From Hyphomicrobiales bacterium (GTDB lineage: Bacteria; Pseudomonadota; Alphaproteobacteria; Rhizobiales; Beijerinckiaceae): a DNA stretch of 40,846 nt. The stretch lies in NCBI GenBank assembly GCA_004144595.1, contig SEEM01000027.1, positions 1 through 40,846 on the forward strand, read 5' to 3'. Of this stretch, positions 1 to 8,650 are shown one piece after another (the stretch's first letter is position 1; each line of letters opens with the position of its first letter). A program made the translations under genes and the position numbers. The notes under the pieces were generated by a model. That model saw only the letters and a program-made list of their open reading frames with translations. It did no database searches and was not told the origin of the DNA.

Positions 1-507
1 GCCGAGCCCCCGCACCCGCTCGGTCATGATCCGGGCAAAGGTCGTCTCGTCGCCGGCGATGGCTTCCGCCAGTGCGATCGCAGCGTCGTTTCCGGATTGG
101 ACGATGATGCCCTGCAGAATGTCGGAGAGCTTGATCCGGCTGTTGATGATGGCGAACATCGCCGAGCCGCCGGACGGAGCACCGCCCTTGCGCCAGGCGT
201 TCTCGGAAATGCCGATCTCGCTGTCGGGCGAGAGACGCCCCGCATTGATGTCCTGGAAGGCGACGAGCACCGTCGCGAGCTTGGCCATGCTCGCCGGCAC
301 CATCAATTCGTCGGCGGCCTTCTCGTAGAGAACCGCTCCCGTATCCGAATCGAGCAGGACGGCGAAGGGAGCCTGCGTCTGGAAGTTCTGGGCGACGGCC
401 ATCGGGCCGAACAACGCGAGCCCGAGCAACAGCGCAAGGCTGGCGGCCAACCGGCTGACAGCCAGCGACGGCGCGGCACTTCCTGGCAGACGGCAAAAGG
501 CGCTCAT
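1..507 (-). CDS. D-alanyl-D-alanine carboxypeptidase (PBP5/6, DacC-like), 3' part missing
   Basis: Penicillin-binding D,D-carboxypeptidase that trims the terminal D-Ala from peptidoglycan pentapeptides in the periplasm. The 169 visible codons start at ATG 507. They begin with a Sec signal peptide (hydrophobic run about residues 19-38, probable cleavage after AVA, residue 39). The serine-peptidase S11 motifs follow: SMAK (Ser73 nucleophile, Lys76) and SGN (138-140). The KTG motif and the C-terminal domain lie beyond the window edge, so the gene is cut off by the window and need not be broken. It lies 45 nt downstream of the rlpA-like gene on the same strand, so the two cell-wall genes are probably co-transcribed. 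The family call is firm; which dac paralogue it is cannot be told. Confidence 0.9.
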   Translation of the reverse strand, partial: MSAFCRLPGSAAPSLAVSRLAASLALLLGLALFGPMAVAQNFQTQAPFAVLLDSDTGAVLYEKAADELMVPASMAKLATVLVAFQDINAGRLSPDSEIGISENAWRKGGAPSGGSAMFAIINSRIKLSDILQGIIVQSGNDAAIALAEAIAGDETTFARIMTERVRGLG

Positions 508-552
508 GCCTCGATGTGAAGCAGAGCGCCCGCCATCAGGTCAAGCAGGAGA

Positions 553-1626
553 TCAGTTCCGCGCGAGCGGCTGCAAGGTCTGCGGCGCGAGCTTGTTGAG
601 CGGATGGGTTTTGGCGAGGCGCTCGCCTGCGTCCTTCTCCGGCGCTGCGAACAAGCTCGCGACGCTGGCGCGCGTCGGCGGCAACGTCGTGCGCAAAGCC
701 GCCGCGGGAACCGAAACAGGTCTGGCCGCGTTGGCAATGGTATCGAGATCGAACGGCCGGTTCGGCGGCAGCGGAGCGGCGCGCAGCGACGGTCCGTCAA
801 CGGGCGTCGAAACAACGGAGGCCAGGCTCGCGACAATCGGGGTCGAGGGCGAGATCGTCTGTGGCTGCTGCGGGGCGTACGCCCGCACGACAGGGGCCGC
901 GACGGGAGCGGGTTCCGGCTCGACGGCGGGCTGCGCCTCGATATCGACGCTGCGGGTTCGGGTGGTGGCGACGGGCTCGGCGCTGGCGACCATTGTTCGC
1001 GCGCTCGTGCCCGGGATCGGCGCGGCCGAGCCATCGGTGCGCAAAGTGGCGAGAAGCAGCTTGTCGTCGGAGCCGGCAAGCGAGGCCTGTCCCAGATATT
1101 CCATCTTGATTCGCGCTGTGCCGAGATGGCGGAAGGCAAGCGCGTCAGCTGTCGTCTGCGAAAGGTCCATCATGCGGCCGCCATGGAAGGGGCCGCGGTC
1201 GTTGACGCGCACGATGATGGAACGGCTGTTCATCAGGTTGGTGACGCGGGCATAGGCCGGCAGCGGCATCGTCGGATGCGCGGCCGACACGCTGTGGCGG
1301 TCATAAACCTCGCCATTGGCGGTTCGCCGCCCATGGAAGGCCTCGCCATACCAGGAGGCAGTGCCGACCTGCGTGAAGCCGACCGGCTTCTCGAACGGGG
1401 TGTAGCGCTTGCCGGCGACGGAATAGGCCTTGCCGACGAGCTGGCGTCCGCCGCCCTTCGGCACCTCTTCGCCTTCGGCCACGACACGCTGGCTGGCGGC
1501 ACCGTATTTCGATTGGGGGAAGGCGCCGATTTCCTTGGAGCGACGACCAGCGACCTGGTTGCCGGCGCAGTTGGCCGCAAACAAGCCGACGAGAACGACA
1601 CACCCCATGCGGACGACGGTAGGCAT
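553..1626 (-). CDS. rlpA: RlpA-family septal ring lytic transglycosylase / DPBB-domain protein
   Basis: RlpA proteins are double-psi beta-barrel (DPBB) envelope proteins, several of which cleave denuded glycan strands at the septum. With the start at ATG 1626 the product has 357 aa. A short hydrophobic segment ends at Cys20 (AANC), a possible but imperfect lipobox. The DPBB core spans about residues 87-175, with TASWYGEAFHGRRTANGE, then VNDRGPF and GRMMDLS. The C-terminal half is a Pro/Ala/Thr-rich, low-complexity tail, and I see no clear SPOR repeat. The frame is open up to 1731, but the extra 35 residues look non-coding and would bury the signal segment, so I prefer the internal start. It is followed by a D,D-carboxypeptidase, consistent with a peptidoglycan-remodelling unit. 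Confidence 0.88.
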   Translation of the reverse strand: MPTVVRMGCVVLVGLFAANCAGNQVAGRRSKEIGAFPQSKYGAASQRVVAEGEEVPKGGGRQLVGKAYSVAGKRYTPFEKPVGFTQVGTASWYGEAFHGRRTANGEVYDRHSVSAAHPTMPLPAYARVTNLMNSRSIIVRVNDRGPFHGGRMMDLSQTTADALAFRHLGTARIKMEYLGQASLAGSDDKLLLATLRTDGSAAPIPGTSARTMVASAEPVATTRTRSVDIEAQPAVEPEPAPVAAPVVRAYAPQQPQTISPSTPIVASLASVVSTPVDGPSLRAAPLPPNRPFDLDTIANAARPVSVPAAALRTTLPPTRASVASLFAAPEKDAGERLAKTHPLNKLAPQTLQPLARN

Positions 1627-2059
1627 GGAAGACGCTGGCGTCGATCCGGACATCGTGGAAGCGGACTCCCGGGCCGAAAAGCGAGCGTCTCGTGTCATTC
1701 CGCCAATTCCGCTTTCTGCGCCAAAAACCATTCTGCCGGCTCGCAGCCATAGGCAGCGAAACCGAGCTTTCGGCCAATTCCATTAAGGGATCGTTAAGCC
1801 GCTAAAATTCGCCAGAAAGCGAACCGTTGAGCAGGCCGTCCCTGCGCCGTTGGGCGGCCACAGGAATGTTCGAATTGAGGCACATGTCAACGCCGAGGCG
1901 ATCGTCGGCGCCATTTTTCTGTGCAGCGTGGCCATCCGGACACGCTCGAGCCGTTTCCAAAGCGCCATCCGATTTTGGCTCGATCATCACTGCATGCTCG
2001 CGCCGACATGCCATCTTCTGCTTGCAAATCGGCGCCTCGCCCGGCATTGAACGCTCGCC
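1627..2059. other. Intergenic region between rlpA and tRNA-Ser
   Basis: This stretch of about 430 bp has no convincing gene. Short frames on both strands show no recognisable protein, no good ribosome-binding site, or overlap the rlpA leader. It should contain the rlpA promoter (minus) and the tRNA-Ser promoter (plus). I could not assign either with confidence, and I see no GGAAC-type stress promoter here. Confidence 0.5.
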
Positions 2060-2149
2060 GGAAGGGTGGCCGAGTGGTTTAAGGCAGCGGTCTTGAAAAC
2101 CGCCGTGGGTGCAAGCCCACCGTGGGTTCGAATCCCACCCCTTCCGCCA
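2060..2149 (+). tRNA. tRNA-Ser(UGA)
   Basis: Class II tRNA of 90 nt with encoded CCA (2147-2149). The acceptor stem GGAAGGG (2060-2066) pairs with CCCTTCC (2139-2145), and the discriminator is G2146. The anticodon stem GCGGT/ACCGC encloses loop CTTGAAA with anticodon TGA at 2094-2096, which reads UCA-type serine codons. A long variable arm (GTGGGTGCAAGCCCAC region) and a TTCGAAT T-loop complete the serine signature. No duplicated 3' end is visible downstream, so nothing indicates integration at this tRNA. Confidence 0.97.
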
Positions 2150-2224
2150 TCATTCGCATTGCGAGATGACGCCAACCGTCGCGCGGGTTTCGAATTCGAA
2201 TCTCCGGCCGTGCTCACCGCATGG

Positions 2225-2245
2225 CCGCCCGGTGATCACGGGCGG
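2225..2245 (+). terminator. GC-rich hairpin downstream of tRNA-Ser
   Basis: CCGCCCG (2225-2231) pairs perfectly with CGGGCGG (2239-2245) across a 7-nt loop, about 75 nt after the tRNA. No T-run follows, so it is at best a weak or processing-related terminator. Confidence 0.3.
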
Positions 2246-2332
2246 TTGACCCCCGGCATGCACATTCTAAGCTTTGAGCCGATCTGCGGCATGGGCCGCG
2301 CCTGACGCAGGCACGTGCGGAGAAATTGGGTC

Positions 2333-3076
2333 ATGCAGCTTGCTCTCGTTACGTGGCATGAGGTCGAGGAATACCTCCAGACATCGCGGGGCATCATCGT
2401 GCCGGTTGGGTCCACGGAGCAACATGGACCCAATGGCCTGATCGGAACGGACCACCTCGACGCCGAATTCATAGCCAAGGGCGTTGGAGACAAGATCGGT
2501 GCAATGGTCGCACCGACGCTCGCCTATGGCATGTCGCAGCATCATCTCGGCTTTGCCGGATCGGTCACGCTGCGCCCCTCGACGATGATCGCGATGGTGG
2601 GAGACATCGTGCGCTCGCTGGCCCGCAACGGATTTGAGCGCTTCTTTTTCATCAATGGGCACGGAGGCAATATTGCGACCGTGACGGCTGCCTTCGATGA
2701 AGTCTACGCCTCACTGTCGCTGCAGCCGGATGGGAAGCCCTCACCGATACGCTGCCGGATGGTGATGTGGTCCAACGGCGAACGTGCAACCGGTATCGCC
2801 GAGGACCTCTATCCGGGAGTGAACGGTTCGCACGCGACCGCGGCCGAGGTTTCACTCGCGCAATTCTACCACCCGGAAGCGATCAAGCACGCCCAGATGT
2901 CTCCCAAGGTCGCGCCGGCCAGCTCGTCGTTCTTCGATTGCTTCGACTATCGTACGCGTTACCCCGACGGCCGGATCGGATCCGATCCGTCGCTGTCGAC
3001 GCCGCAGCACGGCGAAAGGCTTTTCGCGGCGGCCGTAGACGATATGGTCGACGCCTATCGTGCCTTCACGGCCTAG
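2333..3076 (+). CDS. Creatininase-family amidohydrolase
   Basis: Creatininase-fold metal-dependent amidohydrolase of 247 aa. The family includes creatinine amidohydrolase, N-formylamide deformylases and MftE-like enzymes; the substrate here cannot be read from sequence. Metal-ligand motifs are in the expected order: GSTEQHGP (Glu29, His31), GTDHL (Asp40, His41), INGHGGN (His110) and GSHATAAEVS (Glu172). The frame opens at a GTG (2315), but the ATG at 2333 has a GGAGA ribosome-binding site at 2319-2323 with 9-nt spacing, so I start there. It stands alone: upstream is a tRNA, downstream 431 bp without a gene and then a peptide-binding protein. A link to that transporter component is possible but unproven. 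Confidence 0.87.
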   Translation: MQLALVTWHEVEEYLQTSRGIIVPVGSTEQHGPNGLIGTDHLDAEFIAKGVGDKIGAMVAPTLAYGMSQHHLGFAGSVTLRPSTMIAMVGDIVRSLARNGFERFFFINGHGGNIATVTAAFDEVYASLSLQPDGKPSPIRCRMVMWSNGERATGIAEDLYPGVNGSHATAAEVSLAQFYHPEAIKHAQMSPKVAPASSSFFDCFDYRTRYPDGRIGSDPSLSTPQHGERLFAAAVDDMVDAYRAFTA

Positions 3077-3507
3077 CTTCCGTCGGTCGCTTTGCCGCCG
3101 CCCGCAAAGCTTCCGACTGGCGCCCGGCCAAGAGCGACAGCGCAGCCTTGGGTAACCATCGGCAGGACCTTCAAGGCGCCGGCCTGATCGGGCAGGTCTG
3201 CTTCGCCTGCCCTTGCAAGCGCTGAAGCATGCTCCGGCGATCTCGCCGCGGTCGCGAGCTGCTGCCCGCGCCTCAAGATCTGATGTCGGCGCAGCCATCC
3301 GCTCTGCCGCTACGGCGCCGTGGAGCGCGTCCTTCCGTACCTCGCCGCCGATCGGGGCGGGCGACGCTGCGCGATCCCGGATTGCCGGCAGGCTTCGCCC
3401 ATTCGCCGACTGGACGCCTGAGCCCGGCCATGCATTGCTGGCGCGCCAACGAAAACACGGCATCGAATGCCGGGGGCAGCCGTTGCTGAAATGGTGGAGG
3501 GAAGTCC
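3077..3507. other. Intergenic region with a hairpin, no gene supported
   Basis: This GC-rich stretch has no frame I can defend. The overlapping frames look like composition artefacts. GGGCAGG (3190-3196) and CCTGCCC (3206-3212) form a 7-bp stem with a 9-nt loop, which could terminate creatininase transcription although no T-run follows. The promoter of the downstream solute-binding protein should lie in the right half but is not recognisable. Confidence 0.4.
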
Positions 3508-5295
3508 ATGAAGGAACAGGAAATCCGCGGCCTGGTCGCGGGTGTGAAGGACGGCTCGCTGTCGCGACGATCCTTCATCCAGAAGATGGCGGCAGTGGGC
3601 ATCACGGCCCCGATGGCGAGCCAGATCCTCGCTTGGAACGACGTCGCAATGGCCCAGCCGGCCGATCCCTACAAGCCGACCAAGGCCGGCGGCGGCGGGC
3701 CGCTCAAGATCCTGCTCTGGCAGGCCCCGACCCTCCTCAACCCGCATTTCGCCGCGGGCACTAAGGACCAGATCGCCTCGCGGATTTTCTTTGAGCCTCT
3801 CGCCGGCTGGGACAAGGACGGCAACCTGATCCCGCAGCTCGCCGCGGAAATCCCGAGCAAGGCCAATGGCGGTCTCTCTGCCGATGGCAAGGAAGTGACC
3901 TGGAAGCTGAAGAAGGACGTGAAGTGGCATGACGGCAAGCCGTTCACGGCCGACGACGTCGTCTTTACCTGGGAATACGCCGCCGACCCCGCGACAGCCG
4001 CCTACACCACCGGCTCCTATGCCAATATCAAGGTGGAGAAGATCGACAGCCACACCATCAAGGTGATCTTCAAGGAAGCGACGCCGTTCTGGGCGGATCC
4101 CTTCGTCGGCGTCGCCGGCATGATCATCCCCAAGCATCATTTCGGCGAATACAAGGGTGCAAAGTCGCGCGAGGCGCCGGCCAACCTCAAGCCGGTCGGC
4201 ACCGGCCCCTACAAGTTCGTCGACTTCAAGCCCGGCGACATCGTCCTGGGTACCCGCAACGAGGAGTATCACGTCAAGAACAAGCCGCAATTCGACACGC
4301 TCGAGGTCAAGGGCGGCGGTGACGCGGTCTCGGCGGCGCGTGCCGTGCTGCAGACCGGCGAATTCGACTATGCCTGGAACCTTCAGGTCGAGGACGAGGT
4401 CCTCAAGCGCATGGAAGCCGGCGGGCGCGGCAAGGTCGTGGCGGTGAAGGGCGGCGATGTCGAGTTCATCATCCTGAACACGACCGATCCGTGGACCGAG
4501 GTCGATGGCGAGCGTTCGAGCGTCAAGACCAAGCACCCCTCGCTCAGCGACCCGGCCGTCCGCCAGGCGATCAACCTGCTGATCGACCGCGACTCGATCG
4601 AGAAATTCATCTACGGCCGCGGCGGCGTCGCGACCGCGAGCTTCGTCAATGAACCCAAGAAGTTCAAGTCGGAGAAGCTCAAGTACGAGTTCAACATCGA
4701 CAAGGCCAACAAGATTCTCGACGACGCCGGTTGGAAGAAGGGTGGCGACGGCATCCGCGAGAAGGATGGCAAGAAGCTCAAATACGTCTTCCAGACCTCG
4801 ATCAACGCCCCGCGCCAAAAGACCCAGGCCATCATCAAGCAGGCCTGTCAGCGCGCCGGTATCGACCTGGAGCTGAAGTCGGTGACGGCTTCGGTATATT
4901 TCTCGTCGGACGTCGCCAACCCCGATACCTACACCAAGCTGTACTGCGACATGGAAATGTACACCACGACGCAGCCGCAGCCCGACCCGGAGCGCTTTCT
5001 CAACCAGCTCGTCTCCTGGGAAATCGCCAGCAAAGAGAACAAGTGGCTGGGCCGCAACGTCTCCCGCTGGTCCGACCCGGCTGCCGACGAAGCCTACAAG
5101 GCCGCCCAGAAGGAGCTCGACCCCGTCAAGCGCGCCGCGTTCCTGATCAAGGTCAACGAGATCTTCTGCGAGGCCAATGTCATCCTACCGGTGCTGTCTC
5201 GCACGGTCGTTGGCGCTTCCGCCAACAACCTGACGCCCGACATCTCCGGCTGGGAGGTGACGACCTGGAACCTGGCGAGCTGGTATCGGAGCTGA
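3508..5295 (+). CDS. ABC transporter substrate-binding protein, peptide/solute family 5 (SBP_bac_5), Tat-exported
   Basis: Periplasmic binding protein of the dipeptide/oligopeptide ABC family (595 aa) that delivers ligand to an inner-membrane permease. A twin-arginine motif SRRSFIQK (Arg20-Arg21) precedes a hydrophobic stretch, indicating export by the Tat system in folded form. The mature part has family landmarks: NPHFAAGTKDQIASRIFFEPLA, the WHDGKPFTADDVVFTWE block, GTGPYKF and a DPAVRQAINLLIDRD stretch. The start at ATG 3508 has a strong GGAGGGAA site at 3496-3503. No permease or ATPase gene adjoins it, so it is an orphan component here. A good intrinsic terminator follows (5325-5360). Family certain, ligand unknown. 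Confidence 0.93.
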   Translation: MKEQEIRGLVAGVKDGSLSRRSFIQKMAAVGITAPMASQILAWNDVAMAQPADPYKPTKAGGGGPLKILLWQAPTLLNPHFAAGTKDQIASRIFFEPLAGWDKDGNLIPQLAAEIPSKANGGLSADGKEVTWKLKKDVKWHDGKPFTADDVVFTWEYAADPATAAYTTGSYANIKVEKIDSHTIKVIFKEATPFWADPFVGVAGMIIPKHHFGEYKGAKSREAPANLKPVGTGPYKFVDFKPGDIVLGTRNEEYHVKNKPQFDTLEVKGGGDAVSAARAVLQTGEFDYAWNLQVEDEVLKRMEAGGRGKVVAVKGGDVEFIILNTTDPWTEVDGERSSVKTKHPSLSDPAVRQAINLLIDRDSIEKFIYGRGGVATASFVNEPKKFKSEKLKYEFNIDKANKILDDAGWKKGGDGIREKDGKKLKYVFQTSINAPRQKTQAIIKQACQRAGIDLELKSVTASVYFSSDVANPDTYTKLYCDMEMYTTTQPQPDPERFLNQLVSWEIASKENKWLGRNVSRWSDPAADEAYKAAQKELDPVKRAAFLIKVNEIFCEANVILPVLSRTVVGASANNLTPDISGWEVTTWNLASWYRS

Positions 5296-5324
5296 TCGCC
5301 GCCCCGGCTTCCGTTCGGAATATG

Positions 5325-5360
5325 CCCTCGGCCCCTGGGCCGAGGGATGCCTGTCTTTTT
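5325..5360 (+). terminator. Intrinsic terminator after the SBP_bac_5 gene
   Basis: CCCTCGGCC (5325-5333) pairs with GGCCGAGGG (5338-5346) around a tetraloop, and TTTTT follows at 5356-5360. It lies 30 nt after the stop codon, so the two solute-binding genes are probably separate transcripts. Confidence 0.75.
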
Positions 5361-5497
5361 ACGCAATCGGGTTGCATCGGCCGCGCCCGGCATAATCTCG
5401 CCCGCGGCACGACCGGCTTCCCTTCCTGTGCACCTGAACCCTCCTCGCCACGAAGGCAGGGCCCGACAAGCGCCGCATCAAGGGAGAAGCGCATACA

Positions 5498-6472
5498 ATG
5501 ACGACGAAACGAGACCTGATCCTCGCGACCGCAGCCTTCGCGCTGCTCGCGGCGGCACCGGCACTGGCCGAAACCTGGCCGCAAAGGCCGATCACCTTCA
5601 TCGTGCCCTTCCCCGCCGGCGGCGGCACCGACACCTTTGCCAGACCTCTTGCCGCCCAGCTCGACCAGCAGCTCGGCCAGCGCATCATCATCGAGAATCG
5701 CGGCGGCGCCGGCGGCACGGTCGGCGCATCGGCTGCCGCCAAGGCCAAGCCCGACGGATACACCTTTTTCGTCGGAGCGGCGCATCACGCCATCGCGCCG
5801 GCACTTTATCCGAAGCTCGACTACAACATCCGCACCGACTTCGTCCCGATCGCGGTTATCGCCCAGCCGCCTCAGGTCATCGTCGTCCATCCCGGCAAGG
5901 TCCAGGCCAAGACCGTGGCGGAGCTGATCGATTTCGCGCGGAAGAACCCGGAGAAGCTGAACTACGCTTCGGCCGGCAACGGCACGACGCATCATCTCGC
6001 CGGCGAGCTCTTCCAGATATCGAGCAAGACCAAGCTGACCCATGTGCCCTATCGCGGTGCGGGGCCGGCCTTGCAGGACACGATCGCCGGTCAGGTCGAC
6101 CTGTTGTTCGACGGCCTCGGCTCATCGGCCGCGCAGATCCAGAGCGGCGCGCTGCGGGCACTGGCCGTCGCCGCCCCGACCCGTTCCGAGGCCGTACCAG
6201 ACGTGCCGACCGCCAAGGAAGCCGGCCTGGAAGGCTTCGAGGTCTCGACCTGGTACGCCCTCTGGGCGCCCAAGGGCACGCCCCCTGAAATCGTGACGAA
6301 GATGCGCGGAGAGGTGCAGAAAGCGCTCAAGGCACCAGCGATCGAGGCCGTCTGGAAGAAGAGCGGCTCGCCGATGCCGACCCTGACCGGCGAGGATTTC
6401 GGCACGTTCGTCACCGCCGAGGTCGAGCGCTGGGGCAAGGTCGTCAAGGAGGCGCAGGTCAAGCTGGAATGA
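5498..6472 (+). CDS. Tripartite tricarboxylate transporter substrate-binding protein (Bug/TctC family)
   Basis: Periplasmic binding protein of the Bug family (324 aa), which captures carboxylates or similar small anions for TctAB-type transporters. A Sec signal peptide covers residues 1-25 (hydrophobic core, cleavage after ALA before ETWPQRPI). Family hallmarks follow: RPITFIVPFPAGGGTDTFAR, the IIIENRGGAGGTVG loop, KPDGYT and HVPYRGAGPALQD. The start at ATG 5498 is preceded by AGGGAGAAG. No TctA or TctB gene is adjacent; such orphan Bug proteins are common in alpha- and betaproteobacteria. The ligand is not predictable from sequence. Confidence 0.93.
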   Translation: MTTKRDLILATAAFALLAAAPALAETWPQRPITFIVPFPAGGGTDTFARPLAAQLDQQLGQRIIIENRGGAGGTVGASAAAKAKPDGYTFFVGAAHHAIAPALYPKLDYNIRTDFVPIAVIAQPPQVIVVHPGKVQAKTVAELIDFARKNPEKLNYASAGNGTTHHLAGELFQISSKTKLTHVPYRGAGPALQDTIAGQVDLLFDGLGSSAAQIQSGALRALAVAAPTRSEAVPDVPTAKEAGLEGFEVSTWYALWAPKGTPPEIVTKMRGEVQKALKAPAIEAVWKKSGSPMPTLTGEDFGTFVTAEVERWGKVVKEAQVKLE

Positions 6473-6548
6473 CGCTGGCCGCCAGGGTCGCCCTTCCCTT
6501 GTTGGATCGACCTGAACTACGGTCCCGGCGCCAGAGGGACGGAACTTG

Positions 6549-6692
6549 GTGAGGCTCGCCGCCATCGGCTTGGCGATCGCGGTTGCGGCCTTCGTCGTGC
6601 TGCTGGCGGTCGGCCTCTTTACCGACTTCGCGACCGTGCCTTGCCAGGACGGGGTGTGGGATTCAGCCAGGCAAACTTGCATTCCAACCTGA
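6549..6692 (+). CDS. Small membrane-anchored peptide with a Cys pair, unknown function
   Basis: A 47-aa product from GTG 6549 to TGA 6690-6692. GAGGGACGGAAC upstream gives a plausible ribosome-binding site. Residues 3-24 are a continuous hydrophobic segment (signal anchor or signal peptide). A short polar tail with CQDGVWDSARQTC follows, two cysteines 11 residues apart that could form a disulfide in the periplasm. It fits exactly between the Bug-family gene and recX. I do not recognise a named family. The composition (membrane segment plus a tidy Cys-bracketed tail) argues for a real gene, but its small size keeps confidence moderate. Confidence 0.5.
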   Translation: MRLAAIGLAIAVAAFVVLLAVGLFTDFATVPCQDGVWDSARQTCIPT

Positions 6693-6710
6693 ACGATATG
6701 CGGGGACAGT

Positions 6711-7286
6711 TCAGTTCAGCGGACAGTGGTTCGTATCCTCATCGTCCGTGCCGTCGATCACCGCACGGGCAACCGCGATCGCGAAGCCGGCGCGCGCCAT
6801 CGCAGCGAGATCCTTCTGGCGGCTAGCTGCCCGGTCTCCGCGCGACCACGGACCGAGGCGCTTGCGCCGCGCGGCTTTCCGCGCCGCGGCCAGTTCTTCC
6901 TCGTCGCTGACGCTGCTGGCCTGTTCCGCGAGCTCGCGGCCAACGCCCTTCGCGGTGAGTGTGGCCGCAACGGCGCGCGCCGAACGGCCGCGGCGCCTGA
7001 GTGTGGCAGCCCTCGCCTCGGCGAAGCGTTGGTCGTCGACCAGCCCGGAGGCGGCGCAGCGCGCCACGACATCGTCGAGCGCCTGCCTATGCGCAGCCGG
7101 ATCCTCGCCATGATGACGGCAGCTCAGGGCGATCTTGCGCGCCAGCACCCGGCGCAATTGTGCAGCCGGCGCAGAGTAACGTTCGAGGTAATGCATCGCC
7201 GCGCGCTGGAGATAGTCCGGAGTGATGCGCCGGGGCACGCGAACGGGGCGTGCTTCCCGCCCTCGCCTGTCGCCTTGATCCCCCAC
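6711..7286 (-). CDS. recX: Recombination regulatory protein RecX
   Basis: RecX binds the RecA filament and limits its activity in recombination and SOS induction. The 191-aa product is helical and Arg/Ala-rich, with the three-repeat RecX pattern: ITPDYLQRAAMHYLERYSAPAAQLRRVL, then a VVARCAASGLVDDQRFAEARAATLRRRGRS block, then SDEEELAAARKAARRKR. I start at GTG 7286, one base past the arfB stop (7288-7290). Longer frames run back into arfB and look non-coding. recA is not in the window. The tail is longer and more basic than in E. coli RecX, as is usual in alphaproteobacteria. Confidence 0.82.
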   Translation of the reverse strand: MGDQGDRRGREARPVRVPRRITPDYLQRAAMHYLERYSAPAAQLRRVLARKIALSCRHHGEDPAAHRQALDDVVARCAASGLVDDQRFAEARAATLRRRGRSARAVAATLTAKGVGRELAEQASSVSDEEELAAARKAARRKRLGPWSRGDRAASRQKDLAAMARAGFAIAVARAVIDGTDDEDTNHCPLN

Positions 7287-7287
7287 G

Positions 7288-7707
7288 CTAGTCGGACCCA
7301 GGCCTCTGACGGCCGGCCTTGACGCCGGAGCGCTTCTCTTTGGACGCGAGCCGGCGTTCCTGCGAGGCCTTGGTCGGCTTCGTTGCACGCCGGACCTGCG
7401 GGCGCACGGCGGCCGTCCGGATCAGTTCCAGCAGGCGCGCCACCGCTTCCTCGCGATTGCGCTTCTGGCTGCGGTGCGTCTGGGCGACGATGACGATCAC
7501 GCCCTCCTGCGTCAGCTTGCTGCCGGCGAGCTTCATCAGCCGGATCGCGACCTCGTTCGGCAGGGACGGCGAGCGGCGCACGTCGAAGCGGATCTGGACC
7601 GCGCTCGAGACCTTGTTGACGTGCTGGCCGCCGGGGCCTGACGCACGCACGAAGCTTTCCTCGATTTCGCTCTCGTCGATCGCAATGGACGGGGTAGCTT
7701 GAATCAT
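7288..7707 (-). CDS. arfB: Alternative ribosome-rescue factor ArfB (YaeJ), GGQ peptidyl-tRNA hydrolase
   Basis: ArfB enters the empty A site of stalled ribosomes and hydrolyses peptidyl-tRNA. The 139-aa protein has the release-factor catalytic motif GPGGQHVNKVSSAVQ (GGQ at residues 26-28). A basic C-terminal tail (KPTKASQERRLASKEKRSG) matches the part that inserts into the mRNA channel. Its size matches the family (about 140 aa) and lacks the codon-recognition domain of RF1/RF2. It is followed directly by recX and overlaps the leader of divergent mazG by a few bases. The start at ATG 7707 has no obvious ribosome-binding site. Confidence 0.93.
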   Translation of the reverse strand: MIQATPSIAIDESEIEESFVRASGPGGQHVNKVSSAVQIRFDVRRSPSLPNEVAIRLMKLAGSKLTQEGVIVIVAQTHRSQKRNREEAVARLLELIRTAAVRPQVRRATKPTKASQERRLASKEKRSGVKAGRQRPGSD

Positions 7708-7797
7708 GGGAGGAGGATTACCAGAGTTTTGCGCATCGCCTCAGCGAAAAGCCGGCTTCCCCCTGCCGCACAAGGCTCCGCCCGACGTCACGGAGAC

Positions 7798-8643
7798 ATG
7801 AGAGCGTTGAAGCCTTCTCGCGAGATTGCCGGCCTGATCGAGATCATGGCCGCGTTGCGCACGCCGGGCATCGGCTGCCCCTGGGACCTGGAGCAGGATT
7901 TCGCTTCGGTAGCGCCCTACACCATCGAGGAGGCCTATGAGGTCGCCGACGCCATCGCGCGTGGCGACAAGCTCGACCTCAAGGACGAGCTCGGCGATCT
8001 GCTGCTTCAGGTCGTGTTCCATGCCCGCATGGCGCAGGAGGAAGGCGCCTTCGCCTTTCCCGATGTGGTTGAGGCCATCACCAGCAAGCTGATCCGCCGG
8101 CATCCCCATGTCTTCGGCGATGCGCGCGATCTCTCCCCCGCCGAGGTGAAAGTTCTCTGGCACAAGATCAAGGCAGAGGAGAAGGCCGCCAGGGCAGCCG
8201 CACGCGAAGCGGCCGGCCTGCCGCCACAGATGGAGGAACGCGGCGTGCTGGCCGGCGTCCCGCACAGCATGCCCGCCCTCACCCGCGCCTGGAAGCTTCA
8301 GGCCCGCGCCTCCACCGTCGGTTTCGACTGGAACGATGCCCGCCTCGTGCTCGACAAGATCCGCGAGGAAACGGCCGAGATCGACGAGGCCCTGGCCAGC
8401 GGCGACAAGGCTGCGATCCATGAGGAGATCGGCGACCTGCTCTTCGTCGTCGCCAATCTCGCGCGCCATGTCGATGGCGACCCGGAAGGCTGTCTCGCCG
8501 CCGCAAATGCCAAGTTCGAACGCCGCTTCAAGGGCATCGAGGCCGCGCTGGAGGCCGAGGGCCGGACCGCGAACGATGCGAGCCTCGACGAGATGGAAAC
8601 GCTCTGGCAGGCGGTGAAGAGGCGGGAGAAGAGCTCTGACTAG
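7798..8643 (+). CDS. mazG: Nucleoside triphosphate pyrophosphohydrolase MazG
   Basis: MazG hydrolyses (d)NTPs to monophosphates and pyrophosphate, acting as house-cleaning and stress modulator. The 281-aa protein has two tandem MazG domains. The first holds [18 protein letters not shown] and [15 protein letters not shown]. The second holds [24 protein letters not shown] and [16 protein letters not shown]. Both carry the acidic metal-binding ExxE/ExxD pattern. I use ATG 7798; the frame is open further upstream to 7699, but that overlaps the divergent arfB start and codes a poor sequence. It faces hflX convergently, with a composite palindromic repeat between the two genes. Confidence 0.93.
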   Translation: MRALKPSREIAGLIEIMAALRTPGIGCPWDLEQDFASVAPYTIEEAYEVADAIARGDKLDLKDELGDLLLQVVFHARMAQEEGAFAFPDVVEAITSKLIRRHPHVFGDARDLSPAEVKVLWHKIKAEEKAARAAAREAAGLPPQMEERGVLAGVPHSMPALTRAWKLQARASTVGFDWNDARLVLDKIREETAEIDEALASGDKAAIHEEIGDLLFVVANLARHVDGDPEGCLAAANAKFERRFKGIEAALEAEGRTANDASLDEMETLWQAVKRREKSSD

Positions 8644-8650
8644 CAACGCC

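Noticed and set aside
553..1731. Longer rlpA product starting at 1731
   Set aside because: The extra 35 residues would put the signal/lipobox segment in the middle of the chain; ATG 1626 gives a normal exported protein.
2060..2149. tRNA-Ser as an integration site
   Set aside because: No duplicated tRNA 3' end, integrase or compositional break is visible downstream.
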